Of a DNA stretch of 64,000 nucleotides, positions 52,715-61,126 are shown piece after piece. The DNA is from Mycolicibacterium lutetiense (GTDB lineage Bacteria > Actinomycetota > Actinomycetes > Mycobacteriales > Mycobacteriaceae), in the NCBI RefSeq assembly GCF_017876775.1, contig NZ_JAGIOP010000001.1, positions 310,001 to 374,000 of the forward strand. The letters run 5' to 3'. The position numbers and the translations under genes were made by a program. The notes below the pieces were generated by a model. That model was not told the origin of the DNA. It did not search any database and saw only the letters and a list, made by a program, of their open reading frames with translations. Each line of letters starts with the position of its first letter. The first letter of the stretch is position 1.

Positions 52715-53649
52715 GTAGGGTCGGCGCCATCGACTGTGGCACGAATTCGATTCGTCTGTTGATCGCCGACGTGGTGGACGGAAAGCTGCGAGACGTGCAC
52801 CGCGAGATGCGGGTGGTGCGGCTGGGTCAGGGCGTCGATGCCACCGGGCAGTTCGCTCCGGAAGCCTTGGCGCGCACCGAATCCGCACTGGCCGACTATG
52901 TGGCGTTGATGGTTGAGCATTCGGTGACCGCGGTGCGCATGGTCGCCACCTCGGCTGCACGTGATGCCGGCAACCGCGACGAGTTCTTCGCGATGACCGC
53001 GAGCCTGCTGGGCAAGGTGGTCCCGGGATCGGTGGCTGAGGTGATCACCGGCACCGAGGAGGCCGAGCTGTCGTTCCGCGGTGCGGTCGGTGAACTCGAC
53101 CCTGCCGCAGGCCCTTTCGTGGTGGTCGATCTGGGTGGCGGGTCAACCGAACTGGTGCTCGGCGAGACGGCCGTGCAGGCGAGCTTCTCCGCCGACATCG
53201 GGTGTGTGCGGCTCACCGAGCGGTGCCTGCACTCCGATCCGCCCACCGCGGACGAGGTGGCGCAGGCGCGGGCGGTGGCTCGCGACGGCCTGGCCCAGGC
53301 GTTGCGGGAGGTGCCGGTCGAAGGTGCGCGCACGTGGGTCGGTGTGGCCGGGACGATGACCACCCTGTCTGCCCTGGCGCAGCGGATGACCGAATACGAT
53401 CCCGACGCAATTCACCTGTCCCGCATCGGGTTCGATGCTCTGCTCGGGGTGTGTGAGCAGCTGATCGGAATGACCAAGGCCGAACGCCTGGCGCTCGGCC
53501 CGATGCATGCCGGCCGTGCCGATGTGATCGGCGGCGGTGCGATCATCGTCGAGGAGTTGGCGGCCGTTCTCGGCGATCGGGCCGGCATCGGCGAACTGGT
53601 GGTCAGCGAGCACGACATTCTCGACGGCATCGCGTTGTCGATCGCCTGA
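52711..53649 (+). CDS. ppx: Ppx/GppA-family phosphatase (Ppx2, Rv1026)
   Basis: This 312-residue ASKHA-fold enzyme has IDCGTNSIRLLIADV (phosphate-1), VVDLGGGSTELVLG (phosphate-2) and GVAGTMTTLSALAQ. Family members hydrolyse polyphosphate or pppGpp. Mycobacterial Ppx2 was reported as a short-chain or weak exopolyphosphatase, so the exact substrate is uncertain. TTG 52711 overlaps the DUF501 stop (TTGA) and has GAGAGG seven bases upstream. GTG 52705 is also possible. Confidence 0.88.
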   Translation: MSRVGAIDCGTNSIRLLIADVVDGKLRDVHREMRVVRLGQGVDATGQFAPEALARTESALADYVALMVEHSVTAVRMVATSAARDAGNRDEFFAMTASLLGKVVPGSVAEVITGTEEAELSFRGAVGELDPAAGPFVVVDLGGGSTELVLGETAVQASFSADIGCVRLTERCLHSDPPTADEVAQARAVARDGLAQALREVPVEGARTWVGVAGTMTTLSALAQRMTEYDPDAIHLSRIGFDALLGVCEQLIGMTKAERLALGPMHAGRADVIGGGAIIVEELAAVLGDRAGIGELVVSEHDILDGIALSIA

Positions 53650-53714
53650 CTGCGTTCGCTGCGTTCTCTGCGCGGCTGGAGGCAAATGGAAGCGTGGGAT
53701 CCTCCACATAAAAC

Positions 53715-53750
53715 AACGGCCGAACGCGGTTACCCGCGTCCGGCCGTTGC
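53715..53750. terminator. strong bidirectional terminator hairpin
   Basis: Arms 53715-53730 and 53735-53750 pair at 15 of 16 positions (CAACGGCCG.../...CGGCCGTTG) around a 4-base loop, preceded by AAAA. It separates the convergent ppx and MPT63-like genes. Confidence 0.8.
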
Positions 53751-53764
53751 CTTGACTACCTAGA

Positions 53765-54844
53765 TCAGGACGCAGTCCCGTGGTTGCTCGCCGGCGCGAC
53801 CGCGGGGGCCGGGGCGGGCGTGATGACGGGCTGGGTGCCCGCCGGAACCAACGCGGGCTCGCCGGCCGGTGCGGGAGCAGCCGGAGCCGGGGCACCCGGA
53901 GCGGCCGGAGCAGCGGGAGCACCCGGAGCAGCGGCGGGCACACCCTCAGCGGGCACACCCTCAGCCGGCGAAAGCGCGGTGGCGGCGTTGCCTGCACCGG
54001 TGGCGGCCGGTGCCGGTGCACCCTCGGCGACCGGAGCGCCGTGCGCGACCGGAGTCGACTCGGGAGCCGGAGCGCCCGGTGCCGGAGCGGCCGGAACCGC
54101 TTCGGCGTCAACCGGGGCTGCGGCCGGGGCGCCCGGAGCGGCGGCAGGCAGGTCCGCCGCGCGGCTACCTGCGCCGGTGCCGGCCGGTGCAGCCGGGACG
54201 GCGGCGGGCGCGGGGGATGCGACGGCAGGAGCAACAGCCGGAGCGCCAGCAGCAGGTGCGGCCGCGGGTGCGGCAGCAGGTGCGGCAGCCGGAGCCGCGG
54301 CGGTGGCCGGACGCTTCGGAGCGCCGGCAGCCGGGGCTGCGGCGGGTGCGGCGCCCTTGTCCCACGCCAGCACGTCGTGGCCACCGGCGTTGTAGACGAC
54401 GGAGGTCGGCTGCTCACCGGTCACGTCGAAGTAGATCTTGCCGCTGGTCTTCTGACCCTGTGCGAGGGTGGCCGGGTTGACGCCCTGTGTGGTGGGCACC
54501 TGGAACAGCGCGCGGTAGTTCTGCCCGTCGGCGGCGCGGATGTTGAAGTTGGAGACGATCGGCGTCACCGAGCCCTCGAGGGCTTCATTGGTCGCGGTGA
54601 CTTCCCACAGGGTGCCGCGGGGCGTGTAGTTGATGGTGTCGGTGCTGGGCTTCAGGTCGGTGACCGTCCAGCTCTGGGTGCCGTTGTCCAGCTTGCCCTG
54701 GCCGCCGAGCGCGGCGGTGGTGACGGCGTTGTTGTCGGCGCTGGCGTCGGCGAGCGCCATCGGGGCGCTTGCGACGATCGCCGCGGCGGCAATAGCCGCT
54801 CCGGCAAAGGCCGTACCGATATTGGTCTTCTTCAAGGCGTTCAC
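53765..54844 (-). CDS. MPT63-like (DUF1942) secreted protein with long Ala/Pro tail
   Basis: This 359-residue exported protein has a signal peptide (cleavage near ALADA) and an immunoglobulin-like MPT63/DUF1942 domain (about 45-165). Matching motifs are WTVTDLKPSTDTI, GSVTPIVSNFNIRAADGQNYRALFQ and SGKIYFDVTGEQPT. About 190 low-complexity Ala/Pro residues then follow, ending VAPASNHGTAS. MPT63 itself lacks such a tail. Tails of this composition are O-mannosylated in mycobacteria (Apa), and PMT is encoded at 12779. GTG 54844 follows GGAG. Confidence 0.8.
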   Translation of the reverse strand: MNALKKTNIGTAFAGAAIAAAAIVASAPMALADASADNNAVTTAALGGQGKLDNGTQSWTVTDLKPSTDTINYTPRGTLWEVTATNEALEGSVTPIVSNFNIRAADGQNYRALFQVPTTQGVNPATLAQGQKTSGKIYFDVTGEQPTSVVYNAGGHDVLAWDKGAAPAAAPAAGAPKRPATAAAPAAAPAAAPAAAPAAGAPAVAPAVASPAPAAVPAAPAGTGAGSRAADLPAAAPGAPAAAPVDAEAVPAAPAPGAPAPESTPVAHGAPVAEGAPAPAATGAGNAATALSPAEGVPAEGVPAAAPGAPAAPAAPGAPAPAAPAPAGEPALVPAGTQPVITPAPAPAVAPASNHGTAS

Positions 54845-55043
54845 TCCTGACTAGTCCAAAGAACTGGTGGCAGGCCCCCCGGCGGTGGGACACCCACTTC
54901 ATCCGAAACTATCAGCTTAAGAGGATGGTTAGGAACAGTAGTTCACAGTTCTGCCACCGGCGCATGGCAGAAAGGTGCGTTGACCGGGCCTCTGACGCTG
55001 CTGATCGGATGTGAATGCGGCCAGGATCAGCCGGTTCGCGGCC

Positions 55044-56615
55044 TCATCGAATCTCGATGAGCGGTAATGCCTGACTGGCCGACAGGGAAAGTCGTTGACG
55101 CCCCAGCGCGGGCCAGGCCTGTACCGCGCAGAACGGTGCGCACTGGTGTTCGGCCGAGTCCGACTGCCCGGACCGGGTGCCGACGTGTACACAGCACTGG
55201 GTGAGTCGTTCCTCGATCATCGTGGACATGTCCATGAACGGTTTGACGGTCAGCCGCACCACGCGCTCGCCGAGCAACCTGCGAATCTTGCGGCGACGGC
55301 CCGGCAGGGCCGAGGACGCCAGCGTCAACAATGTCCCCATTCCGAGGTCGCAGCTCTCACAGATGGCGCGCCAGACGTCGCCGATCTGAGGATGGGAAAG
55401 CGACGACTGCTCGGAGAGCAGCCCGAGCAGTGACTCCTGCACCGCCATGCGAAGTTGGCGGGGGATCTCGGTGTCGGCGATCCGGTTGGAGACCAGGCCA
55501 AGCTTGTCCTTGAGGCTCTCGGTGCCGATCAGCGATACCAGCGAGCGCCACTGGTCGCTGTCGTCACGGACCAGGTAGCCGACCGAACAGCAGTGCGGGT
55601 GCGAGCAGGGCAGCGCGGTCAGGTCGCGCCAGGTGACGGCGCCGCCGGTCTGCGGGCCCAGCCGCTTGAGCACCCCGGTGTGGGTGAGCCGGTTCATCGG
55701 GTCGATCGCGCCCGAGCGTCCGGAGCCGAACTGCGGTTGGATGGTGAGCCCGCCGACGTACGGGGTGTCCAGGGCCAGCCGGACCATGTCCCCGATTTCG
55801 TCGTCGTTGATGCCCAGCGCGCAGGTCATCACCAGCGTCGTGAAAATCTCCCGCTCGGAGAGTCGCTGGAGGGCTTGGCTTTTGATCTTCCGCAGGTCGC
55901 CGCCGCGGTGGTGGCGGTGCGCCTGTTCGGACAACCCGTCGTATTGCAGATAGACCTCGACGCGTTCCCGGTATGCGGTGAGCAGATCCAGTAGCGCGTC
56001 GTCGTTGGCGATGCGGACCCCGTTGCTGTTGACCAGGATTCGGGTGATCGGCCGGGCCACCAGCTGGTCGAGCAGTTCGGCCAGGTTCGGGTGCAGGGTT
56101 GGTTCGCCCCCGCTGAGCATCAGAACGTCGATACGGCCGTTCTCCCGGGCCAATCGCTGGTCGACGTTGGCCAGCACGTCGGCGGTCGGCACCACATGGC
56201 GCAGATCGGGGGAGCTGTCGGTGAAACAGGTCGGGCAACGCAGGTTGCACGTTTCGGCGATGTCCTGCAGGAGGATGCAGGTGTGTTGGGTCTGCATCTC
56301 GGGCAGGCCGCGCAGATAGGCCGAGGGAATCGGGTCGAAGTTCCCCGCGACGTCGGGAACGTGGGCCTTGGTCGGGGCGGTCCACTCCTCCAGATAGGAC
56401 AGGATCTCGGGATCCTCGTCATAGAGCGTGCTTACCAGTCCATGTGTGCGGCAGCCGCGTTCGAGCCAGACTCGTCCCTCGCGCTCGACCAGGATGCCGG
56501 CCAGGCGCGCGACGTCGGCCAGCGGCCGCTCGGGTGCCTCGTCGTGGCATCGCGGGCAGAACGCGGTGACGTACCGGTGCAACCGGTCGCCGCGCAACCC
56601 CATTCCGGTGCTCAC
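55044..56615 (-). CDS. radical SAM enzyme, Tes/MJ0619-like
   Basis: This 523-residue protein has an N-terminal zinc-ribbon-like part (C20, C23, C55 and H58 in CPRCH and CRTHG), the radical-SAM cluster site C123-x3-C127-x2-C130 (CNLRCPTCF), SGGEPTLHPN for SAM, and further Cys groups near the C-terminus (LPCSHPHCCS, ICESC, CCVHVG, CAPFC) that could bind extra iron-sulfur clusters. This pattern resembles archaeal tetraether-lipid synthase (Tes) and MJ0619-type enzymes, which join or methylate lipid or cofactor carbon atoms. GTG 56615 overlaps the stop upstream by four bases. The substrate here is unknown; proximity to an Lgt-like gene suggests a lipid. Confidence 0.78.
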   Translation of the reverse strand: MSTGMGLRGDRLHRYVTAFCPRCHDEAPERPLADVARLAGILVEREGRVWLERGCRTHGLVSTLYDEDPEILSYLEEWTAPTKAHVPDVAGNFDPIPSAYLRGLPEMQTQHTCILLQDIAETCNLRCPTCFTDSSPDLRHVVPTADVLANVDQRLARENGRIDVLMLSGGEPTLHPNLAELLDQLVARPITRILVNSNGVRIANDDALLDLLTAYRERVEVYLQYDGLSEQAHRHHRGGDLRKIKSQALQRLSEREIFTTLVMTCALGINDDEIGDMVRLALDTPYVGGLTIQPQFGSGRSGAIDPMNRLTHTGVLKRLGPQTGGAVTWRDLTALPCSHPHCCSVGYLVRDDSDQWRSLVSLIGTESLKDKLGLVSNRIADTEIPRQLRMAVQESLLGLLSEQSSLSHPQIGDVWRAICESCDLGMGTLLTLASSALPGRRRKIRRLLGERVVRLTVKPFMDMSTMIEERLTQCCVHVGTRSGQSDSAEHQCAPFCAVQAWPALGRQRLSLSASQALPLIEIR

Positions 56616-57088
56616 AGGCTGTACACCGCTGGGTTGATGCCGGTGCAGAATCCGGCGGAGAACAACGAGACCAGGGCCCAGCCGACCATCAGCCCGATGC
56701 CAAGGCCCTTGGCTGCCGGGTTCTTCGACGCCAACAGTGCGGCGCCACCGCCGAAGGCGATGAGGGCCAACAGCACCGCGGCGCCGCCCACCGCCGCAAC
56801 GGGACCGTTCCCGGTGCTGTCGACGGACCCGGCGACCATCAGGGCGAGGAAACCGACCACCAGGTTGAGCGCGGCGTAGAGAAACGGGCCGAGGATCACC
56901 ATGAGCACCGAAATGCGGCGCTGCGGTTGTGGCGGCGGGTACGGGTATGCGGGATAGCCCGGGGGTGGCGGGGGGAAGCCCGGATATGCCGGTGGGATCC
57001 CTTGTGGTTCATAGCTTTGTGGGCCGAACGCCGGTTGATCGAACCCGTGTGGAGGTGTGTCATCGGATGGGCCGGGTGGTGTCGTCAT
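56612..57088 (-). CDS. Pro-rich small membrane protein (DUF4190-like)
   Basis: This 158-residue protein has a cytosolic Pro/Gly/Tyr-rich N-terminus (residues 1-62, FPPPPPGYPAYPYPPP) and three predicted transmembrane segments, VLMVILGPFLYAALNLVVG, VGGAAVLLALIAFGGGAALL and GLGIGLMVGWALVSLFSAG. Such proteins often scaffold envelope complexes, but the role here is unknown. ATG 57088 overlaps the Lgt-like stop (ATGA) and its own stop overlaps the radical SAM start, so all three are translated together. Confidence 0.7.
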   Translation of the reverse strand: MTTPPGPSDDTPPHGFDQPAFGPQSYEPQGIPPAYPGFPPPPPGYPAYPYPPPQPQRRISVLMVILGPFLYAALNLVVGFLALMVAGSVDSTGNGPVAAVGGAAVLLALIAFGGGAALLASKNPAAKGLGIGLMVGWALVSLFSAGFCTGINPAVYSL

Positions 57089-57870
57089 GCGGGCACCTCC
57101 TGAGTGTGGGCTGGGCTGCGATAGTACCCACGGCGGTAGCCGTACCACAGCCGAAACCCCAGGATCAGCATCGATGGCAGCAGGAACCATTGCGCGCGGG
57201 TCAGATCCAGCCACACGGTCTCGTTGGCCCGGACGAATTCGACAAGGAAGCGGAACACCGCATGGCCCGCGACGTAGAACACGAACAGCTCACCGGGCCT
57301 GCTGATCCGGGGACGCAGCCACAGCAGTACGGCGAATGCGGTGAGCTGGAAGGCGATCTCGTACAGAAACGACGGGTGCATCGCCGCTCCGGCCAGGCAT
57401 CCCGGACATTCGGGGGTATCGGCCGGGGCGTGGATCCCCCAGGGCAGGGTGGTGGGCCGCCCGGGGGCTTCGGTGAGGAAACAGCCGATGCGGCCGATCG
57501 CCATGCCGAGCGCGACCGCAGGTGCGAACAGATCGCCGGTCTTTCCGCGATATCCGCCCAGGCGCTTGGCGATCAACACCCCGAGATAGGCGCCTAGCAG
57601 TCCACCGAGGATGCTGCGAGAGCCGAACTGCCAGGCTTGCGCCAGGCTCGGATTGGCGCTGAAGTCCAGGTGACGTATCCACCCGGTCAGCCTCATGCCG
57701 ATAGCGCCACCGATCAACGCCCCGGCCGCGGCGACCACGGACTGCTCGTTGACCGCACCACGCCGGCGGGCCTCGGCAACGAACACCAGCAATGCGGCGA
57801 ACACTCCGAATGCCACGAACAGGTTGTGCACTCCGACGTTGAGAGGCCCCAGGTGCCACTGCGTAGTCAC
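57085..57870 (-). CDS. Lgt-family membrane protein, divergent paralogue
   Basis: This 261-residue protein has about seven transmembrane helices and resembles prolipoprotein diacylglyceryl transferase. It has RSILGGLLGAYLG where Lgt has a catalytic His (xxHGG), and GRIGCFLTEAPGRPTTLPWG where Lgt has GRIGNFING/ExxGRP. The conserved GRIG Arg and GRP remain, but the His and Asn of classical Lgt are Leu and Cys. It is therefore probably not the housekeeping lgt, which lies elsewhere in mycobacteria; M. smegmatis is reported to carry a second non-essential homologue. GTG 57870 is the start. It may transfer a lipid group to another acceptor (inference). Confidence 0.78.
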   Translation of the reverse strand: MTTQWHLGPLNVGVHNLFVAFGVFAALLVFVAEARRRGAVNEQSVVAAAGALIGGAIGMRLTGWIRHLDFSANPSLAQAWQFGSRSILGGLLGAYLGVLIAKRLGGYRGKTGDLFAPAVALGMAIGRIGCFLTEAPGRPTTLPWGIHAPADTPECPGCLAGAAMHPSFLYEIAFQLTAFAVLLWLRPRISRPGELFVFYVAGHAVFRFLVEFVRANETVWLDLTRAQWFLLPSMLILGFRLWYGYRRGYYRSPAHTQEVPA

Positions 57871-57887
57871 CCGCTGAACCTAACGCT

Positions 57888-58592
57888 TCAGCCGGCCAGT
57901 GACAGCCCCGCGGCGACGGCAAATCCCAGCACGGCCGCCAGTCCGGCGTTCTCCCGGGCTTTCTCGGTGGCCTCTGGAATCATCGAGCCCACCAACATGA
58001 CCAGCAGCGCTCCCGCGGCGAAACCGTTGATCCCGCCCTGTAATTGGGCGCCGGCGACATCCTGCAGCTGATAGCCGCCCACCGTGGCCAGTGCGCACAG
58101 TACAGCGATCAATGCCCACCCGCCCACGATCCGGCGGGCCGGCTCGCCGGCTGAGCGCATGTCGCTCGCCGATCCGATGGCCTCGGGGAGGTTGGACACG
58201 AAGATGGACACCACCAGTGCGAGGCTGACACCCGCTCCGGTCGCGATGCCGATGCCGAGCGCGGCCTGTTCGGGAATGCCGTCGAGCAATGCACCCAGGA
58301 GCAGGGGCATTCCGGCGGTCTGGGTTCCCTTGCGGCCCAGTCGATCTACTGCCTTGTCGGCAAGATAGAACACCACGGCCCCGGTCGCCAGGCCGAGCGC
58401 CACGGCCCAGGCGCCGCTGGCCCGGAAGCCTTCCTCGGCGAGTTCGAAGGAGATGCTGGAGATGAGCGCCCCGGCGCCGAAACCGAGTACGAGGCCGACG
58501 AGGCGCCGGTTCCAGTCCCGGATCACTCCGGCGATGGCACCGATCAGCAGTGAGGATGCAGCGACCAGGCCCCAGACCAGCGCGGTGAGCAC
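57888..58592 (-). CDS. ZIP-family metal transporter
   Basis: This 234-residue membrane protein has eight hydrophobic segments. The metal-pathway helices are recognisable as DGIPEQAALGIG and FVSNLPEAIGS, together with the helix-II SFELAEEGF acidic cluster. The usual ZIP His residues are replaced by acidic and amide residues, as in some bacterial ZIPs. It probably imports zinc, iron or manganese. It lies 17 bases ahead of the Lgt-like gene and downstream of the Cys-rich peptide, on the same strand. Confidence 0.82.
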   Translation of the reverse strand: MLTALVWGLVAASSLLIGAIAGVIRDWNRRLVGLVLGFGAGALISSISFELAEEGFRASGAWAVALGLATGAVVFYLADKAVDRLGRKGTQTAGMPLLLGALLDGIPEQAALGIGIATGAGVSLALVVSIFVSNLPEAIGSASDMRSAGEPARRIVGGWALIAVLCALATVGGYQLQDVAGAQLQGGINGFAAGALLVMLVGSMIPEATEKARENAGLAAVLGFAVAAGLSLAG

Positions 58593-58663
58593 AGTCGCAG
58601 CATAAGCCGACGCAGGCTCAGCACGGGGGACGTGGGAGTAGTGATAAATGCGACGAAGCGCGA

Positions 58664-58688
58664 GATCGCACGACCGATTGGTGCGATC
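58664..58688. repeat. small hairpin upstream of the ZIP gene
   Basis: GATCGCAC (58664-58671) and GTGCGATC (58681-58688) form a perfect 8-bp stem with loop GACCGATTG. It lies between the Cys-rich peptide gene and the ZIP gene and may act as an operator or an attenuating hairpin. Confidence 0.45.
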
Positions 58689-58770
58689 GATGGGTTATGA
58701 CTCGTTCAGCGGGCGATGTGGCGGGTGGTGACCTGCCGCCGGTTGCGCTGGCGACAGGCCACCGACAACG

Positions 58771-58869
58771 TCAGCGTCGTGCGTTGCAGTTCGGGGGGTT
58801 TCCGCAGTGGTGGCCACCGTCGCAGGCATTACAGCGACAGGTGCAGGATCCCTTGGTTGCCATGCGCAT
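58771..58869 (-). CDS. 32-residue Cys/His-rich peptide, metallothionein-like
   Basis: A short minus-strand frame starts with ATG 58869 (a second ATG is at 58863) and encodes a basic peptide with CTCRCNACDGGHHCGNPPNC in its middle. That is six Cys and two His within 20 residues, a composition expected of metal-thiolate clusters and not of random sequence. GAGGAG lies about ten bases upstream, a convincing ribosome site. It does not match the mycobacterial metallothionein MymT as I recall it. It lies upstream of a ZIP metal transporter on the same strand, which supports a role in metal binding or sensing. Confidence 0.65.
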   Translation of the reverse strand: MRMATKGSCTCRCNACDGGHHCGNPPNCNARR

Positions 58870-59004
58870 CGTCGTTCAACTCCTCACTGTTCGGGTACTG
58901 CCGGTGTGGCCGGCAGCAAACTCCCGAGTTTGGGCGGACATCAACATATAACGATTTCACAATAGTTCGGGCCACCGTGAAAATAAAGGATCCCCGCTAT
59001 TGGC

Positions 59005-59064
59005 GCGAGCAGACGCAAAACTGCCCAAAACTAGGGGATTTAGGGCAGTTTTGCGTCTGCTCGC
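59005..59064. repeat. palindromic repeat, copy 2 (GCGAGCAGAC family)
   Basis: Perfect 22-base arms (59005-59026 and 59043-59064) flank a 16-base loop. The hairpin starts nine bases beyond the stop of the acyl-CoA synthetase gene and would end its transcript with a very stable stem. Confidence 0.9.
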
Positions 59065-59072
59065 CGAGAGAT

Positions 59073-60950
59073 TTAGCCCCGCAGCACGTCCTTGAGCGCA
59101 TCGAGCACCGCGGGATCCTCGATGGTGGAGGGCACCGGTTCGTCGAGTCCGTCGGCGATACCGCGCATGGTTTTGCGCAGGATCTTGCCCGAGCGGGTCT
59201 TCGGCAACGCCGCCACCACGTCGACCTTCTTGAAAACCGCTACCGCACCGATGTTTTCCCGCACCCGCGTGACCAGCTCCTCGGCGATCCCGTCGCCCGT
59301 GGCGCCGGACTTGAGCACCACGAAGCCTCGCGGCACCTGACCCTTGAGTTCGTCGGCGACGCCGATCACCGCGCATTCGGCCACGGAGGGATGGTCGGCC
59401 AGTACGGCCTCGATCGACCCGGTGGACAGCCGGTGGCCGGCAACATTGATCACGTCGTCGGTGCGGCCCATCACGAACAGGTAGCCGTCGGAGTCCAGGT
59501 AGCCGCCGTCGCCGGTGAGGTAGTACCCGGTGAACGCCGACAGGTACGACGCCACGTAACGGTGGTCATCGCCCCACAGGGTGGGCAGCGTGCCCGGCGG
59601 CAGCGGCAGCTTGATGCAGATGGCGCCCTCCTCGCCGGGGTCGCACCGGGTGCCGTCCGATTGCAGGATCTGTACGTCGTAGCCGGGCATCGGCACGGTC
59701 GCCGAGCCCGGTTTGATCGGCAGCACCTCCAGTCCCATCGGATTGGCGGCGATGGGCCAGCCCGTTTCGGTCTGCCACCAGTTGTCGACGATCGGGATAC
59801 CGAGCTTGTTCGCCGCCCATTGGTAGGTGTCGGGGTCGAGGCGCTCGCCGGCCTGGAACAGATACTTCAAGCCGGACAGGTCGTAGTTGCCGATCTGGGT
59901 GCCTTCGGGGTCTTCCTTCTTGATCGCGCGGATCGCGGTCGGGGCGGTGAACAGCGCCTTGACGCCGTACTCGGCGGCCACCCGCCAGAACGCGCCCGCA
60001 TCGGGGGTACCGATCGGTTTGCCCTCGTAGAGAACGGTTGTCGCGCCCAGGAGCAGGGGTGCGTAGACGATGTAGGAGTGCCCGACGACCCAGCCGACGT
60101 CGGAGGCCGCCCAGAAAACGTCGCCGGGTGCCACGTCGTAAACGTGGCGCATGCTCCACAGCAGGGCCACCGCGTGCCCGCCGTTGTCACGGACGATGCC
60201 CTTGGGCTTACCGGTCGTGCCCGACGTGTACAGCACGTACAACGGGTCGGTCGCGGCCACCGGTACCGGATCGGCCGGTTGGGCGGCAGCCACCAGATGC
60301 TGCCAGTCGTGATCACGCCCGTCGACCAATTCGCAGGGGCTCTGCTCGCGCTGCAGGACGACGCAGGCCCGGGGCTTGTGCTCGGCGATGTCGAGCGCCG
60401 CATCCAGCATCGGCTTGTACTCGATGATGCGGGTCGGCTCGATGCCGCAGGATGCGCTCACCACGACCACGGGGCGGGCGTCGTCGATGCGGGTGGCCAA
60501 CTCGTGCGCGGCGAACCCACCGAACACCACCGAGTGCACCGCGCCGAGCCGGGCGCAGGCCAGCATCGCGATGACGGCTTCGGGGATCATCGGCATGTAG
60601 ATCACGACGAGATCGCCCTTGTTCACCCCGAGCCCACGCAGGGCCCCGGCGAACTGGGCGGTGGCGTCGCGCAACTCGCGGTAGGTGTAAGTGGCCTTGG
60701 TTCCGGTGACGGGGGAGTCGTAGATCAGTGCGGCCTGATCGCCGCGTTCGGCGACGTGGCGGTCCAGGGCGTTGGTGCAGGTGTTGAGCTCGGCGTCGGG
60801 GAACCAGCGGTAGAACGGCGGCCTGGAGTCGTCCAGAATCTGGTCCGGCGCGCGCGTCCAATCGACCGCCTTGGCGGCGTCGGCCCAGAAGGTGTCCGGG
60901 TCGTCGAGACTGGCTTCAAAAAGGGCACGGTAAAGGCCGGGGTCGGACAT
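59073..60950 (-). CDS. prpE: propionyl-/acetyl-CoA synthetase (PrpE type)
   Basis: This 625-residue adenylate-forming enzyme activates short-chain acids. It has LYTSGTTGKPKGIVR (P-loop), the PrpE-type stretches DNGGHAVALLWSM, DVFWAASDVGWVVGHSY and WQTETGWPI, and the C-terminal catalytic Lys in LPKTRSGKILRK. That lysine is the site acetylated by Pat-type enzymes in this family, and a Pat is encoded at 5849. Whether acetate or propionate is preferred cannot be told from sequence alone. Start ATG 60950. Confidence 0.9.
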   Translation of the reverse strand: MSDPGLYRALFEASLDDPDTFWADAAKAVDWTRAPDQILDDSRPPFYRWFPDAELNTCTNALDRHVAERGDQAALIYDSPVTGTKATYTYRELRDATAQFAGALRGLGVNKGDLVVIYMPMIPEAVIAMLACARLGAVHSVVFGGFAAHELATRIDDARPVVVVSASCGIEPTRIIEYKPMLDAALDIAEHKPRACVVLQREQSPCELVDGRDHDWQHLVAAAQPADPVPVAATDPLYVLYTSGTTGKPKGIVRDNGGHAVALLWSMRHVYDVAPGDVFWAASDVGWVVGHSYIVYAPLLLGATTVLYEGKPIGTPDAGAFWRVAAEYGVKALFTAPTAIRAIKKEDPEGTQIGNYDLSGLKYLFQAGERLDPDTYQWAANKLGIPIVDNWWQTETGWPIAANPMGLEVLPIKPGSATVPMPGYDVQILQSDGTRCDPGEEGAICIKLPLPPGTLPTLWGDDHRYVASYLSAFTGYYLTGDGGYLDSDGYLFVMGRTDDVINVAGHRLSTGSIEAVLADHPSVAECAVIGVADELKGQVPRGFVVLKSGATGDGIAEELVTRVRENIGAVAVFKKVDVVAALPKTRSGKILRKTMRGIADGLDEPVPSTIEDPAVLDALKDVLRG

Positions 60951-61060
60951 ACCGGCACCGTATCGTGTCCGGCTGGTCGAAATCGGCGATTGTCGCTGGT
61001 CGGTTGCCTGTCCTCGACGGGTGGTCGCTTGCGCGCGGTCATCGGTCCGTCACCTTCCCG

Positions 61061-61114
61061 GCGAGCAGACACAAACCTGCCCGTTTTCGCGGGAGAAGGG
61101 ACAGTTTTGTGTCT
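61061..61114. repeat. palindromic repeat, copy 3, interrupted by the IS110 element
   Basis: The left arm (61061-61082) equals that of the other copies. The loop is 16 bases, and the right arm stops after GTGTCT at 61114. Its missing end, GCTCGCCGGG, reappears at 62431-62440 beyond the insertion element, six bases from the kdpE stop. Confidence 0.85.
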
Positions 61115-61126
61115 CAGTGTCAGTCT

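Noticed and set aside
53780..54395. Short GC-rich repeats that could suggest a CRISPR or satellite array
   Set aside because: They encode the Ala/Pro tail of the MPT63-like protein, have irregular spacing, and contain no conserved repeat-spacer pattern.
57085..57870. Annotation as the housekeeping prolipoprotein diacylglyceryl transferase
   Set aside because: The catalytic His and Asn positions are changed and the context is an accessory operon, so only family membership is claimed.
58697..58951. 84-residue plus-strand frame upstream of the acyl-CoA synthetase region
   Set aside because: It is antisense to the Cys-rich peptide, has no ribosome site or recognisable domain, and its composition looks like a shadow frame.
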